From Aphelenchoides besseyi (taxonomy: Eukaryota; Nematoda; Chromadorea; Rhabditida; Aphelenchoididae): 64,000 nucleotides of DNA. Made by a program: the position numbers and the translations under genes. Positions 45,274 through 56,825 of this stretch are shown one piece after another. The notes beneath the pieces were generated by a model. That model was not told the DNA's origin and did not search any database. It worked only from the letters and a program-made list of their open reading frames with translations. The number at the start of each line of letters is the position of its first letter. Position 1 is the first letter of the stretch. The stretch covers positions 8,060,001 through 8,124,000 of the forward strand of contig JAMPIQ010000001.1 in NCBI GenBank assembly GCA_024699855.1, written 5' to 3'.

Positions 45274-47563
45274 ATGGCCGTTCCAGAAGAAGATCTCACC
45301 ACCGGTTTTTTCAATGTGAGTTCTGATTGAGTGGTTAAAAGTCACTATTCTGTGCGTTTGATCTTCAGAAGTTCGCTTGCTCGACTGCGTCAGATGGACA
45401 AACGCCATTGCTGCAGGTCTTGGAAAGTCGCCGTGTGTCTACGGGTGTCGGATCGAAGACGAGTTTGCGATGTCGTATGTCCGATGGAGCGTTCAGTTCG
45501 GCGTATTGTATGGGCAGCGAAGAGATTGCGGATCGTTTTGCAGCTGATGGCATCTACGGAACGAATGCCACCATTCGAGTGCTCGAGTACAACCGTCGTC
45601 TTGTGGGGTGAGTTTCGAATGGAAAATTTGAAAGTTCCCGCCTGGCACTCAGCTACTTCGAATACTTGTTGTTTCTAAAAGGCCTCGTTTAGAGACAAAG
45701 CTTTCTTTCACATCGTCGATTATACACTTGTTGGTTTTCCGCGTACTACGATCGGGGATCCGCGTCCACACAACGGAAATCCGGACGAATTTCGTGGAGT
45801 CGAGAATTTTTCTTTGGCGTTGAAAGCAGAAAGCGATTTAAACGCGATGAGTTTGCCAGCGTCTCGTAAACGACCGTTTGCGTCGAATGATGCCAACCAG
45901 GGATCCTTCAAGCGGGCAGCAAACGGTACATCCGGTGGTGTCTTCAACAACGTTGTTGACATCGCAGCGATCACGCCATTCATCAGCACGTAATTTGAAG
46001 CAATTCAAATTTAAGTCTCTAATCTTTGGGTTTTAGTTTTCGTATTTGTGGCATTGCAACTTCGAAAGATAGTCCACGGGATATCAACACAAAACGTGGT
46101 CCATCGAAGGTCTTCAGTTTTGTGTTGACCGATGGAAAGGGCGATTCGATTAAGGTCACAGCTTTCGGAGCCGAGTGTGACAAATACGCGGATTTCATTG
46201 AAAAAGACAAAGTAAAAACGATTCTATTTACTGTTGATAGAAGCCATCGTTTCAGGCCTACTACATCTATTGCGGTGCTAGTGGTGTGGTTCGGGAAGCA
46301 AACAAACGTTTTAACTCCACCAATAACTCTTACGAAATCACGTTGAACAGCAAATGTGATGTTAGTTTTTATTGACGATTCTTTTTGTGATACCGTTGAT
46401 TTTAGGTGGATCTTTGCACCGATCGTCAAATTCAAAATACTCCCGTCAAAGTTCAGCCGGTCCCGTTGGCATGCATCAAGAACAACACCGGTAATTGCAT
46501 CGACGTCATTGCAGTTGTCGAAAAAATCGAAGAACCGACTTCGTTGACTTCAAAGGCTGGCAAGCAATTGGTCAAACGTGATGCTTACTTGATTGATGAT
46601 TCGATGGTTCGTGTGCGCATTACATTTTGGGAAGAACAGGCACTGAGTTTTGATGTGCCGGAAGGCACAGTTATCACGTTGAAGGGAGTTAGTGTTCGCG
46701 AGTTCAATGGTAAACAGACATTATGAGTACGACAATTAAAGACCAACTTATTTAGGTGGTTTTACTTTGTCTGCTTCGTCGTCATGTTGCTTTTATACGG
46801 ATCTTGAAAATGAGTATACTCTTAAATTGCAAAAATGGCTCGTGAACAAACCGGATAGCTCCGAATTCGGCTCGTTGGCCGGCGATGGTGGAAGTGTGTT
46901 TGAGCGAGATTTTCGTCTCATCAAAAACATCGAAAAGTCGTGTCTTCCAGCAGGAGATGAAAAAGGTGTTTGGGCGTGGTTGTTGGCCACTGTGAACAAT
47001 GTTCGCAGCGAAAATGCTTACTATTCGGTAAGCACAATAACCGAGCTTCTGTTAACACTCATTCAACATTTCAGGCGTGTTTGAATTGTCCAAAGAAAGT
47101 TGTTGAAGAGAATCATCAGTTCCGTTGTGATCGTTGTGGAGTCAACGATTCGTTCCGTTATCTCTACAAATTGAACATCGAAATCTCCGACTTTTCTGGA
47201 ACCGCTTGGGTGTCGATTTTCGACGAGTTGGCACAACAGCTCGTTGGAATTGACGCAAGCCAATTGGCAAGCTTACACGAGAACAATGTAATGGAAGCCT
47301 TAGAAGATGTTGACAACAAATGAGTTTTTAGCGTGACGAATACGATCGAATTTTGAGCGAATTCAAGTTGAACATGTACGAAATGAAAGTGCGCGCTCGT
47401 ATTGAAGAGTACAATGTAAATCAACAATTCCAAAGACAATATTCAATTTTGTGTTTAGGAACAACAACGTGTTTCGTGGACTTGCACCGCAATTCGCCAA
47501 GTGAACCGTGACCGCGCCACGAAGCTTTTCGAAAGCTACCAAGCTATCGAGAATCGCGTTTGA
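45274..47563 (+). CDS. rpa1: Replication protein A 70-kDa subunit
   Basis: RPA1 is the large subunit of the single-strand DNA-binding complex of replication and repair. The start at 45274 gives MAVPEEDLTTGFF, and the N-terminal OB fold (DBD-F) follows with PLLQVLESRR. A linker with SLPASRKRPFASND is next. DBD-A begins AAITPFIST and FRICGIATSKDSPRDINTKR. DBD-B reads NCIDVIAVVEKIEEPTSLTS and VRITFWEEQALSF. DBD-C carries the zinc finger CLNCPKKVV...FRCDRCG with four cysteines. The end is RATKLFESYQAIENRV, stop 47561-47563. Eight short introns keep frame. All DNA-binding folds are present in normal order, and the N-terminal linker is shorter than in human RPA1. Confidence 0.95.
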
Positions 47564-47922
47564 TCGGAAGTTACATTGGCTTTTTGTTATGTCTTTTTTA
47601 TTGTAATGTCGATCTCTGTTTTCTTTTTCGATAAGCGTAAGCATGTAAACAGAACAATGAAATGTTATTGTAAATTCTTCTACTGCTCAAATAAATATGA
47701 ACGTTAACAGTTAGATTTCCAAGTTGTTGTGTTTGTTTACTGAATAAGCCAACAAATCTTTGCGTTAATTTATTATGAACTATCTGATCAGAACATCTCA
47801 AAATTTTTATGATCACTGGGAATCTTTGACTACTGAGGCAAATCGGAGAATTGTTATCGTAAATTTACAACTGAAGAACTTAAAGCTTTACACCGAGAAG
47901 TTTTTACTGTACAAAGGAAATC

Positions 47923-49524
47923 TTAATGATTATGAGACGCTCCAATGGCGGTAGCAAATTGACGTTCACGATAAGCCAACGATGAAGCCAAGAGACGAGC
48001 TTGAGCATCAGCCAGTTCCGTTGAGTACGGCGGAGTTAAGGGTTCAAGGTTTTGTTGTTGGTTCGTTGCAGTTGTCGCAGTTTGTTGCAACTGATTCAAA
48101 AGACTGGAATTTTGCAACAACAATGATGAGATATTGGCCAAGAGTGCTGGATTGTTTTGAACAGTAGAAGTCGTTGTATGCAACGCTTGTGGAGGTGCAG
48201 GCGTCGAGCGCGAAAAGCCGGTTGGAGCAAATTGAGTTATGTCACCTGTAAATACTCTTGATTATGCTGTCAGCAACATTTTAATGTACCTGAAGATTGT
48301 GGAACGACAACTGATGGCATCGTCGAGGTAGTCGGCACGAAATTGAATCCAGAAGCTGCAGGGGCCGTTTGGGAAAACAGCGGCTGCGAAGGAGCTGCGG
48401 CGTTTTGAAGTTGGAGCGAAGTAAGAAACGGCTTCAAATGAAGGCCACTGGCTTGTTGAGCGAGCAATTCATTTCGACGTTTCAATTCCTCGATTTCTGT
48501 TTTGTATTCTTTGGTTTGATTTTGCAACATGTTGATGTAATCAACTGCACGCTTTAGAATCAGGGCTCGCGATGCCTAAATTGTGTGTGATTACTGCTTG
48601 TTCTGCTAATCCGTTTTTAAATGATGCAATAATTCGCTTCAATTTCTCTTGCGATTCCATCAGCGGGATTGACCGTAGACGGCGAAGTCACGCGCATGAA
48701 ACTGCTTTTGCGCGTTGTACGAGCACGTTGCTCACCACTTTTCGCATCATTCACTACCGTAGCTTCTTTTTTGCATCCACCGCCACGCACTACTCGATGT
48801 TCTTCATATCAGAGGGAATGTAGTGCACGCTGTTGGTAAAAATAAAACATGCGCACGCGACGAGCAAAACGGAGTTTTTACCAGCCGCTGACTTCAAAGA
48901 ACGGCCAAACCTAAAACGTTGAGGCATGTGCCGCAGCGTTTCGAGTTCACGTGCAAAAATCGAGAAGGTTGAAGCGGAAACTCCGCCAAAAGGACACGAG
49001 CAAACGAATCGGCGGTCCAAAGTCCGCTTTTTGTTTGTCGGGAAATTCCCAAGTTAAAGAAAGTCAACTGATCTACGTACTTGCAACTGAACGGGCGTTT
49101 TGGCCGCCTCCTTTCGTTGGACACGTGATCGAAATGCAACCAAGTCCAGAGTTCGGGTTCAAAACATTCGAACGGTGAAATTCACGTGACACAAAACGCT
49201 TCGAATTTTCAGTTGCGCGTATTTTTGAAGCGACAAATTTGATGAAATTGTACGCGTACCTTTTCTCCGTCTAGAAGCTTCACGTTGGATTTCAAGTTCA
49301 AAAAATAGTCTTTAATATGATCACGTCGTCTTCGTTCCAATTCGTTGTGATGAGCACGTTTGTCGTCGTCAACAGGCGAACTCTTTGGACTGCTGCATTC
49401 ATCCTGAAATTCGAACAATCAGTTAACCACGTGACTATGAACATAAACTTACATCGCTCAAATCATCGCTGTATCGGCGTTTCCGTCCTGAGTTATTGGA
49501 GGTTGGCGAGGTTGATGGAGACAT
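47923..49524 (-). CDS. max: MAX bHLH-leucine-zipper transcription factor
   Basis: MAX is the obligate partner of Myc, Mxd and Mnt and binds CACGTG. The start at 49524 gives [20 protein letters not shown]. After a 47-bp intron the basic region reads [20 protein letters not shown], then [20 protein letters not shown], an almost exact MAX match including the H, E and R residues that contact the E-box. A longer intron (about 680 bp) precedes helix 2 and zipper: [20 protein letters not shown], then [13 protein letters not shown] heptads. A long tail rich in Q, N, P and T follows, ending [10 protein letters not shown], far longer than the tail of vertebrate MAX. Four CACGTG sites lie in its first two introns. 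Confidence 0.93.
48948..49433. promoter_or_regulatory. Cluster of four CACGTG E-boxes in MAX introns
   Basis: Canonical E-boxes lie at 48948-48953, 49122-49127, 49183-49188 and 49428-49433. The last sits inside the 47-bp first intron and the others in the second intron. A 6-mer of this composition is expected roughly once per 4 kb, so four in under 500 bp is a local excess. MAX heterodimers bind this sequence, which suggests autoregulation. That is inference from motif only. Confidence 0.5.
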
Positions 49525-52500
49525 TTCGGAACAGAAAGAATGAATGAACTTCGAAGGGCACGGCTGTAAAAGCGAATAAGTACAGATTTGAAGCGAAAAC
49601 ACGATAATTCTTGGCACTCGGATCGAACCGCCACTGCAAATGTTTCGATTGGCGGTCGATTGGGGTGCAAGTTGTGCGATAGAAAATGGGCGGGTGTTTT
49701 ATTTTGTGATTGAAAGCGTGGAAGTGAAAAGCACGCCGTGAACACGCTCTTCTCGGCGCCCCTATTTCGCTTGCTAACTCCGCCCCACATCAAAGAACGG
49801 GAACAGCAATTGAAACCGAAACGGCTGTGCCTGAATTTGTATAAATAACAAAAGAAGAATTACGGTAAAACTACAAGATGAACAGAAATGACAACCGTCC
49901 TCGAAAACGGCAATGCAACACACTAACCAAGTCTCAGAATGCCCAGAAATCGCTTCTCTTCACCTCAATTGCGAAGATTTACCGTACGTAGGCAATTCGA
50001 CACGCCCATTAATCGGAAGATTATTTGACGATAAAGGAAATGAACTCGAAATTCAGACAAAAACTTTTAATTGTTCAAAATCAGCAGACGCTTCCATTTT
50101 CGTTTCTCACGACTCCAATTCACTGACGATGATCAGTTGGCGGTTTATCGTTGCGTCAACATGATACACGCAGTTTTCACGCAACCGTCCATTCTCGTAC
50201 ACTAGCTGCTTGTTGATCATAGGGTTGCAAAGTGGAGAGGTCGAAAAAACTCGATTGATTGCATCAGACAAACTGAACGGCAATCGAGACCAACGTTACG
50301 CCCAATTTGCTCCAGAGATCGTAAATCGCAACGTGCTCGAATGATGAGAGATTTCTACTGTACATTAAACTAAAAAACACGTGAACTGCACATCAATTGG
50401 TACTTTTCCAACAACAAAAAAGGCGAATGATCATCCGTGGTTTGTCGAAGGCATCCGGTTTGAGTGCAAAGAAACCTAAAAGTTTTGAACTGCGAATTTC
50501 GCCTCAACCAGAAAGTTATCACAGTAATCGCATTATGTGGATCATAAGATCTTTTTCAATAAGCCGACCTTTTAATCTCAAATTGTCGTCAATCAATTAA
50601 CATTAAAGGACGCAAAGAAGTAAACATCCGCTTTTCCAACCGTGAATTTTGATTTGTCGCTAATTCGCTAATAAGTGGTAGGATGCCGACCGTTCTCTGT
50701 TGACATTTTGGTCTTCAGATTAGGGAACATTTGCGCGATAGGTGTGTGGCACCATTTCGGAGTTGCTGTTAATCTTATGTTTTGGCATTTTTCTTCAAGC
50801 ACATCGACCGCTACTACGGATTTTCGCCCTCGCTAAAATTGAATAATCCTGATGGCTAAATTCGTGATCTTATCACACGCCTCGCCTACGTACGGTAATC
50901 GGTGCAAAAGAAGAAGCCGCGAGAAACAGTCCCAATAGTCAAATGACTTTTGACCTTCAAATACAATCACTGAACAAAGTAATGTAATATTTACAAACCC
51001 TATGCTTTCAAAGTCCATTTTTGTGGAAAGAAACGCTTAATTCTCTTTTTACAAGCTATTTCAAAGGATAGATTTGGAAATCCACGTGAACGAATTGTGA
51101 ATTCAAAACCCTTCGTTTTTGTTTACTCAATTTGGACAGGAGTTTCCGACGCGCAAGTCTCAGCTCAATATCACGAGGGATAGAGCAAAGAACCCCATCA
51201 ACTTTGTTCTTCGCCAATCCGAACCACACCGTACCCGTTTCAACACACATCTAAAAACAGGGCAACGAGGCGCATAATTTGGTTGAAGCTAAGTGCCAGC
51301 CTTTTCGGAACCCGTTTAATTTTGACTCCTGACCGACTGAGTAATTCAGTTTGCTATTTCGAGTTTATGTACGGACAACGTGTGAAAATACGTGATAAGA
51401 CATTCACGAAAGAACCAGCGTTCGCAGCTTACGGTATTGGTGATTAGCGGACAAAAATGCAAAGAACGATCCGCTTCTTTGCGGAAACTTTCGTTTATCA
51501 AACCTCTTCTTGAATTTCCGCTATAATGCCCATCGAATCGACTGATCGGCCATAACTGGCGGTTAAGACGGAAGAACAAAGTTCGTAGACACGAATCCTT
51601 TTAACTCAAGACAATGTTTTTTGTTCCAAACCTCAACGAGAACGCAAACTAATCGGTGGATACTTGTTGCAAAACAACATTTCGTCGAACATTTGTTTAT
51701 TCAAAACAACAAGTCTTTGGACTTCGTAATGAGCACCACTCATTAAAAGTTCAAATATCTTTGGTAGTTTCGATATAAAATGCATTTCCAGACGCTCGTC
51801 TTCTGATACCCCGATGACGTACGAGCACTTCCTCCGATTTTCGAGTACGTTCTCTGCTCAGTTCACATGCGAAACTCATGCTGCTCAATTTGTCATGAGT
51901 TGTTTCTTGTGCAGTTTGTTGGTAGAACGCGTGTAATGCCTACGCCTGGGAAATGATGAGATCAATTACTACCATCCAAAATAGCGAAATCAAATTTCTT
52001 AGTTCAAACAAACAGTCTTTGAATCTCGAAATTCCAATGCAACAATAACGGCAAACAGACTTTGTTCGCTCAAGGAAGCGTTCAGAAGAGTCGGAACAAA
52101 GTGCAAAATACAAGAACTAATGAGGAGTGCTGTGAATACCGTACGCCAATTTTGAAACTTTTATATTTAGAACAAAAATCTTTTCTAGCGCATTGTTCAA
52201 CGAACAATAGATCCACGAGAATTAATAAGAATCTTTTTAATCCATCTAGTTCGTGCAGTTTTCTGATTTGTCGGCAACGAAAAGCTCGAAGACAAAGCGG
52301 ATCACCTTCAACGTTCTTCGAAAAACGGAGCCCAACTGCAATGTCTTCACATAGCGAAAAGATCGGAGCCCTTCTTTTCGTCCACTTCTCAACACATAAT
52401 GATTAATGTGCAAAAGCAAACACGGGACAACAAAGGAGTTTGCTCAGTAAAATCTCACTTTTGCACGTTGCCAAATTTGGGCATTTTGAGCTCAAAGACG

Positions 52501-54038
52501 GTGGCCAGACGAGCCGACCAACGCGAGATAAGCTGAACATTCCAATTTTTGCGAACAAATCGAGAACAAAGAAAAATACCGCTCGATGGTCTTCGATACC
52601 GTAAGGGAGCCAAATCTTTTTATGGAAATTCAACTGCAAAGGTTGATTTGGGGGATAGAGGACAAAGTTTCGGATAAGAAGTAGAAATCGTCGTTTTGCC
52701 GGACCGTCTGTTCTAACGTGCGGGGGGATTATTGCAGATAAAAGATCCCGTGAAAACAAAGAAATTGGACAATAACGCAGCAACACATAATCTGAACGTG
52801 ACGTCTAGGTTATAAACGCTCGGAAGACGGCGATCATCTCGCCACTGTTTGAGACCGAGACAACGTTGTAAAAATACTACAAAACCAAATTTGTTGACCG
52901 AAAACCACGAAGCATTGCAAGGCATCGATAATCGTGGACATAAGGTGTTTCGAGAAACGCCATGACAAGTCGATGAAAAGAATTGTTGACATCTTTTGAG
53001 CGTTCAATCAAGCCGCTTCGGCTAATTGAAAGCTCGTGTTTACGTTTCGACTAATGGCAATAGGATTAATGAAAATTAGTTTTTGTTTTGTCGAAAGTCA
53101 GGAGGCATTAAGTGGAGTTAATCTCCTCTAAACAAATTGCCATGACCGTGCGATGCGTTCCACAATCCAATTTGTAGCGTTGACGCAGTACATGTGCTTT
53201 TTCTTCAGCGTCATCTTCTAATTAACGGGATGGGATAGAATCCGTTTATCCTCTTAACTACGGTCAAGAAAACAACTGTGATTCTTACTAATGTATAAGA
53301 AAATTATAGTGAGTTGCTTCTGACAACTCAACGGCCCGAATCTGTTCTCTTCAAAAGAACAAACTCTACGGTTAATTCAGAATTCAAGTTAACTTTAGAT
53401 TCCAGCTTTGCATCAATTTAAGTGACTCGGAAGCAGCTCTTGAAGTTCTTAAATGTACTTTTTTGCGACAAAAACTGATTGATAAAATGAAACTGCAATG
53501 GCAGTTGTTCAGCAGTTTTCACTCTTACAGCGTCCACCAACTAAAAACGACGACTCGGTCTTCAACGGCTACTATACGGTCAAACAGTGGATGCATTTGG
53601 AAAAAATGTCAAAAACAAAATTGACGTCGACGATCACTTGTGAGTGCAATCTCCGTGTCGCTGGAATTGAAGTCGAATCGACTTGAGAAATTTGTTCTAA
53701 CAACTTCGAAAAGGAGTGTCGATTTTGTTTTTGACTTCTTCCAAGACTGAAGCTCAAAAGCTAATTGACGATGCCAATACTGAAACGTGAAATGTTGATT
53801 CTGGCGTTAACTGACATTTCTGCGAGATCCAAAAATTTCTCTTTAGAGCATAACTAAAACATTCAACAAATTTGTTCACTTTTTTGACAAACAAAAACCC
53901 TCGTTCAACACCTTCAAACGACCGCCGCAGTTTGCGTACGACGAAAAATGGCGCGTTGAAAGCAGTTCAACCACTCATTTCCGGCGTGTTGAAAAGTGTT
54001 GAGTGTTTTGAACAGGATTTTGGAGATATTTCGTCGCG
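49525..54038. other. 4.5-kb interval without a supported gene
   Basis: This is the largest gap in the window, between divergent MAX and a coiled-coil gene. Frames of 60-127 codons (for example 49913-50164 +, 52403-52786 -) overlap on both strands and have no recognisable domain, signal peptide or short-intron splice series. Two further CACGTG motifs occur near 50376 and 51080. It may hold distal regulatory DNA or lineage-specific or noncoding genes that cannot be seen by eye. Confidence 0.45.
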
Positions 54039-56493
54039 ATGTCTTACTCCAACAACTCAAATGTTGCACGTACCCTCGATGAAGACTCCACTTCGAGTTC
54101 GAATCGTACGAACGCCGAAACTCCAGTGGCAACTCCGAGAAATTTGGTGAGATTTCGATCGTCAAATTCGTTTTATTGCTTTGTTTCAGAACGCTGGAAA
54201 CCGAGTGAGCATCGACGATTTTCAACGGAAAAATTTGGCCAATCAATCGACTCCCGTACCGCTGCGATCGCAACAGCCGTCAGTTGTAAGTCAAAGTTCT
54301 GATGTCGAGTTTGAATGTTTTTGCGTTTCAGCAGTCGGTCGAAACTCCCGTCTATGCAGAACCGGCGATCGCTCAAAATCTTCATCGTCCGATTTCCGGC
54401 GATAGCGGCATTGGAGTCCGACAGCCTACCGAGTCTTCCAAATCGACAAGCAGGAACCTGAGCGAAATTTCGGTAATAACTCTGGTCTTCAATTTTACCG
54501 TTGTCTTTCAGTCTCCTTACGGCTCCCATTACGTGCCCGTTGAAAGGCGACCAAACTTCTCCCCGCTGGAGAACCGAATTCCGCCACAAACCATCTACAA
54601 CCACGCTTCTATGCGTCAACTTAAACATTCAACTCCGAAGGTACCAAGTATTCCACCGCTTCGAGATGAAATTGACGAGTCCGAGATCCAAAGCATTTTA
54701 CCAGTTGATTCTCGACTTTTGAAGTACCTTTATGCGGTGATCTCCGAGTTAGAAGACCAATTAAATTTGATGAATAATTTGCGTGCTAAAGTGCGTACGA
54801 GTATTTTGGAGTATGTGATTGATGGTTTTAGATAGACGAAGAAGTGAGCCAGTTCATCAGAACCGAGCGAAGTGGATGGATTGCCCAGACGAAACGTCTG
54901 GAAAACGACAAGAAACTACTGAAAGCTGAAGTTTCAAAACTGCAACGAGAGTTGAAGCACGAACAACAGGAGCGAGCAAGAATGCAGCGACTCATCAATA
55001 CGGCCGACAAACGACAAGAAGAAGCGGTGAAAAAAGTTGTTGATGAAGTGAGTTTGAATGATCGCTCTTTTGATTCTCTTGTTTTAGGTGCAATCAATGA
55101 AAGAAGAGCTGGTAAAGAAGAGCAAACTCGTTGCTGAATGGCGTCAGAAACACGAAAAACTCGTGCAACGTCTTCAGGGCAAAGAAACCGAATTTGGGAC
55201 GTTAACCCAAGAACTCGATCGGTCTAATGAGTCCCTGAGAAATAATGCGGTATGTGGACTTGTTTTGCTTGAACTCAAATCTGTTTTTTTAGACTCGAGT
55301 AACTAAACTGCGGTTGGAGAACGATCGTCTGAAAAGAGAACTTGCGACTATTCGAGCTGCTCAAAACGAATCGGATTTGAACGAATCTCGTCAAACAGCG
55401 CGTCCTTCTACTTCCCAACCACAAGCTCGTCTACGTCAACGATCGAATTCGCTTCAAAATCTGACTATGCCTCCAACATTGCGTCGAACAGTCGAGAAGC
55501 CGGCACCTGTTGTTCAACGACCTGTTCGTTTCCATGCTCGTACAAACGTTCGAGAAATCTCACCGCAAGACAGCCGAGTAAGCAATTAATTGCTAGTCTT
55601 TACAATCGTTTCTAGACGTCAGTTGTCGATGGTTGTCCAGAAGGATGCTCACTTTTGGACTTCGAAGGTCACAACAATCGCTTCATTTGGAGCTGTGCAT
55701 TCGAAACGGATCTTAAAGTACGTGCTGTTTTTCAAAACTATTTCTATTCGATATTTTAGGTTTTGAAAAACGGAGAAGGTGAAGATCCTGGTGCTTATCA
55801 AATTTTCCTTCCCGGTATTGGACGAGCGGTCTATTTCGAAAGTGGCCAACTGGCTATCGACTGGGATATGGATGGAATGCGAGACAATTCGACGACTGTG
55901 TTCATGCAAGTTCAACATACGGACGGCGTTTGGCGTGATGCACGAATGGAAGTACATCGCGAAAATGGAAGAGAAGTTCGAGAAGTCTGGTAAATCTAAT
56001 TTATGTGTTTGATCACTTCTCGCTACTTTTAGGAGTGGAATGGATGATGGAGAGTGGTTTGGAGAACTTTACGATGACAACAATCAGGTTTTGCAATCGC
56101 AAATTCGTTTGGAAGATGCACGACCGTATGGAAATCCGGAGCTTGCCATCGAACGTTTAGATGATCGAGTTTGGAAGATTACGGTCGGAACAAAACTTTT
56201 GGTGAGTCGAAACTGAGAGCTTCCACATCAAATCGTATCTTTAGGCTTATTTGCAAAATCAAGAGTTTCTGCGATTCAAGTACGCCACAGTCGATGGTTT
56301 CATTAGAATTACGATTTGTCGTTGTGGACAAGGAATCAGTACGGGTATGAAGTTACCCGACACACCGGAACGCACCGCCTTCAACGTTAAACATCTGGAC
56401 AAGGATGGTCGTGTGGTCAATTTGTGTTCGGCAGTTGGAGAATGTACACACGTTCGTCCGATCGCCAATATGCCTCACAACGTTACCACTTGA
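54039..56493 (+). CDS. Coiled-coil protein with C-terminal beta-rich domain, unrecognised
   Basis: Nine or so exons with short introns give roughly 700 residues. The N-terminal third is disordered (MSYSNNSNVARTLDEDSTSS; PVYAEPAIAQNLHRPISGDS). A long coiled coil follows (WIAQTKRLENDKKLLKAEVS; RELKHEQQERARMQRLINTA), then a basic Ser-rich linker. The last about 250 residues look folded and beta-rich, with YQIFLPGIGRAVYFESGQLA, IDWDMDGMRDNSTTVFMQV, and FLRFKYATVDGFIRITICRC. It ends NMPHNVTT, with an AATAAA nearby. The layout (disordered, coiled coil, beta domain) resembles centrosomal or ciliary scaffolds, but no family motif is clear, so no function is assigned. Confidence 0.8.
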
Positions 56494-56825
56494 TTCTTTG
56501 AACATGTATAGAAATGAATTTTATTGACAATAAATAGATCTCAAAACAAACAGAAGACTCATCCGTTCTGTCAGTAGCATATGATCTTGATGTTCGTTCT
56601 ATGAATTCACTTTGTAATAGCATTCCACATATCTGATTACTTACAAGGTATTGTTTGACCTTTTTTAAGTTAAAATGCACGTTGATTGTGAGATTTACAC
56701 CAACCAATCTTTCTTTGCTGTAATTAAGATTAGAGAAGAAGGCAAGGAATGTACACTCGAAGTTGTTTATTTGTGCAACAAATAGAGAACACACGATCAA
56801 TACTCTTTGGTCATTTTTTAAAAGT
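56494..56825. other. Short gap between convergent coiled-coil genes
   Basis: The two coiled-coil genes end facing each other about 330 bp apart. This interval should contain both 3' UTRs and polyadenylation signals (AATAAA just after 56520 on the plus strand). No gene is seen. Confidence 0.5.

Noticed and set aside
52403..52786. 127-codon minus-strand frame in the 4.5-kb gap
   Set aside because: No motif, no recognisable domain and no neighbouring exons with the short-intron pattern seen in the real genes.
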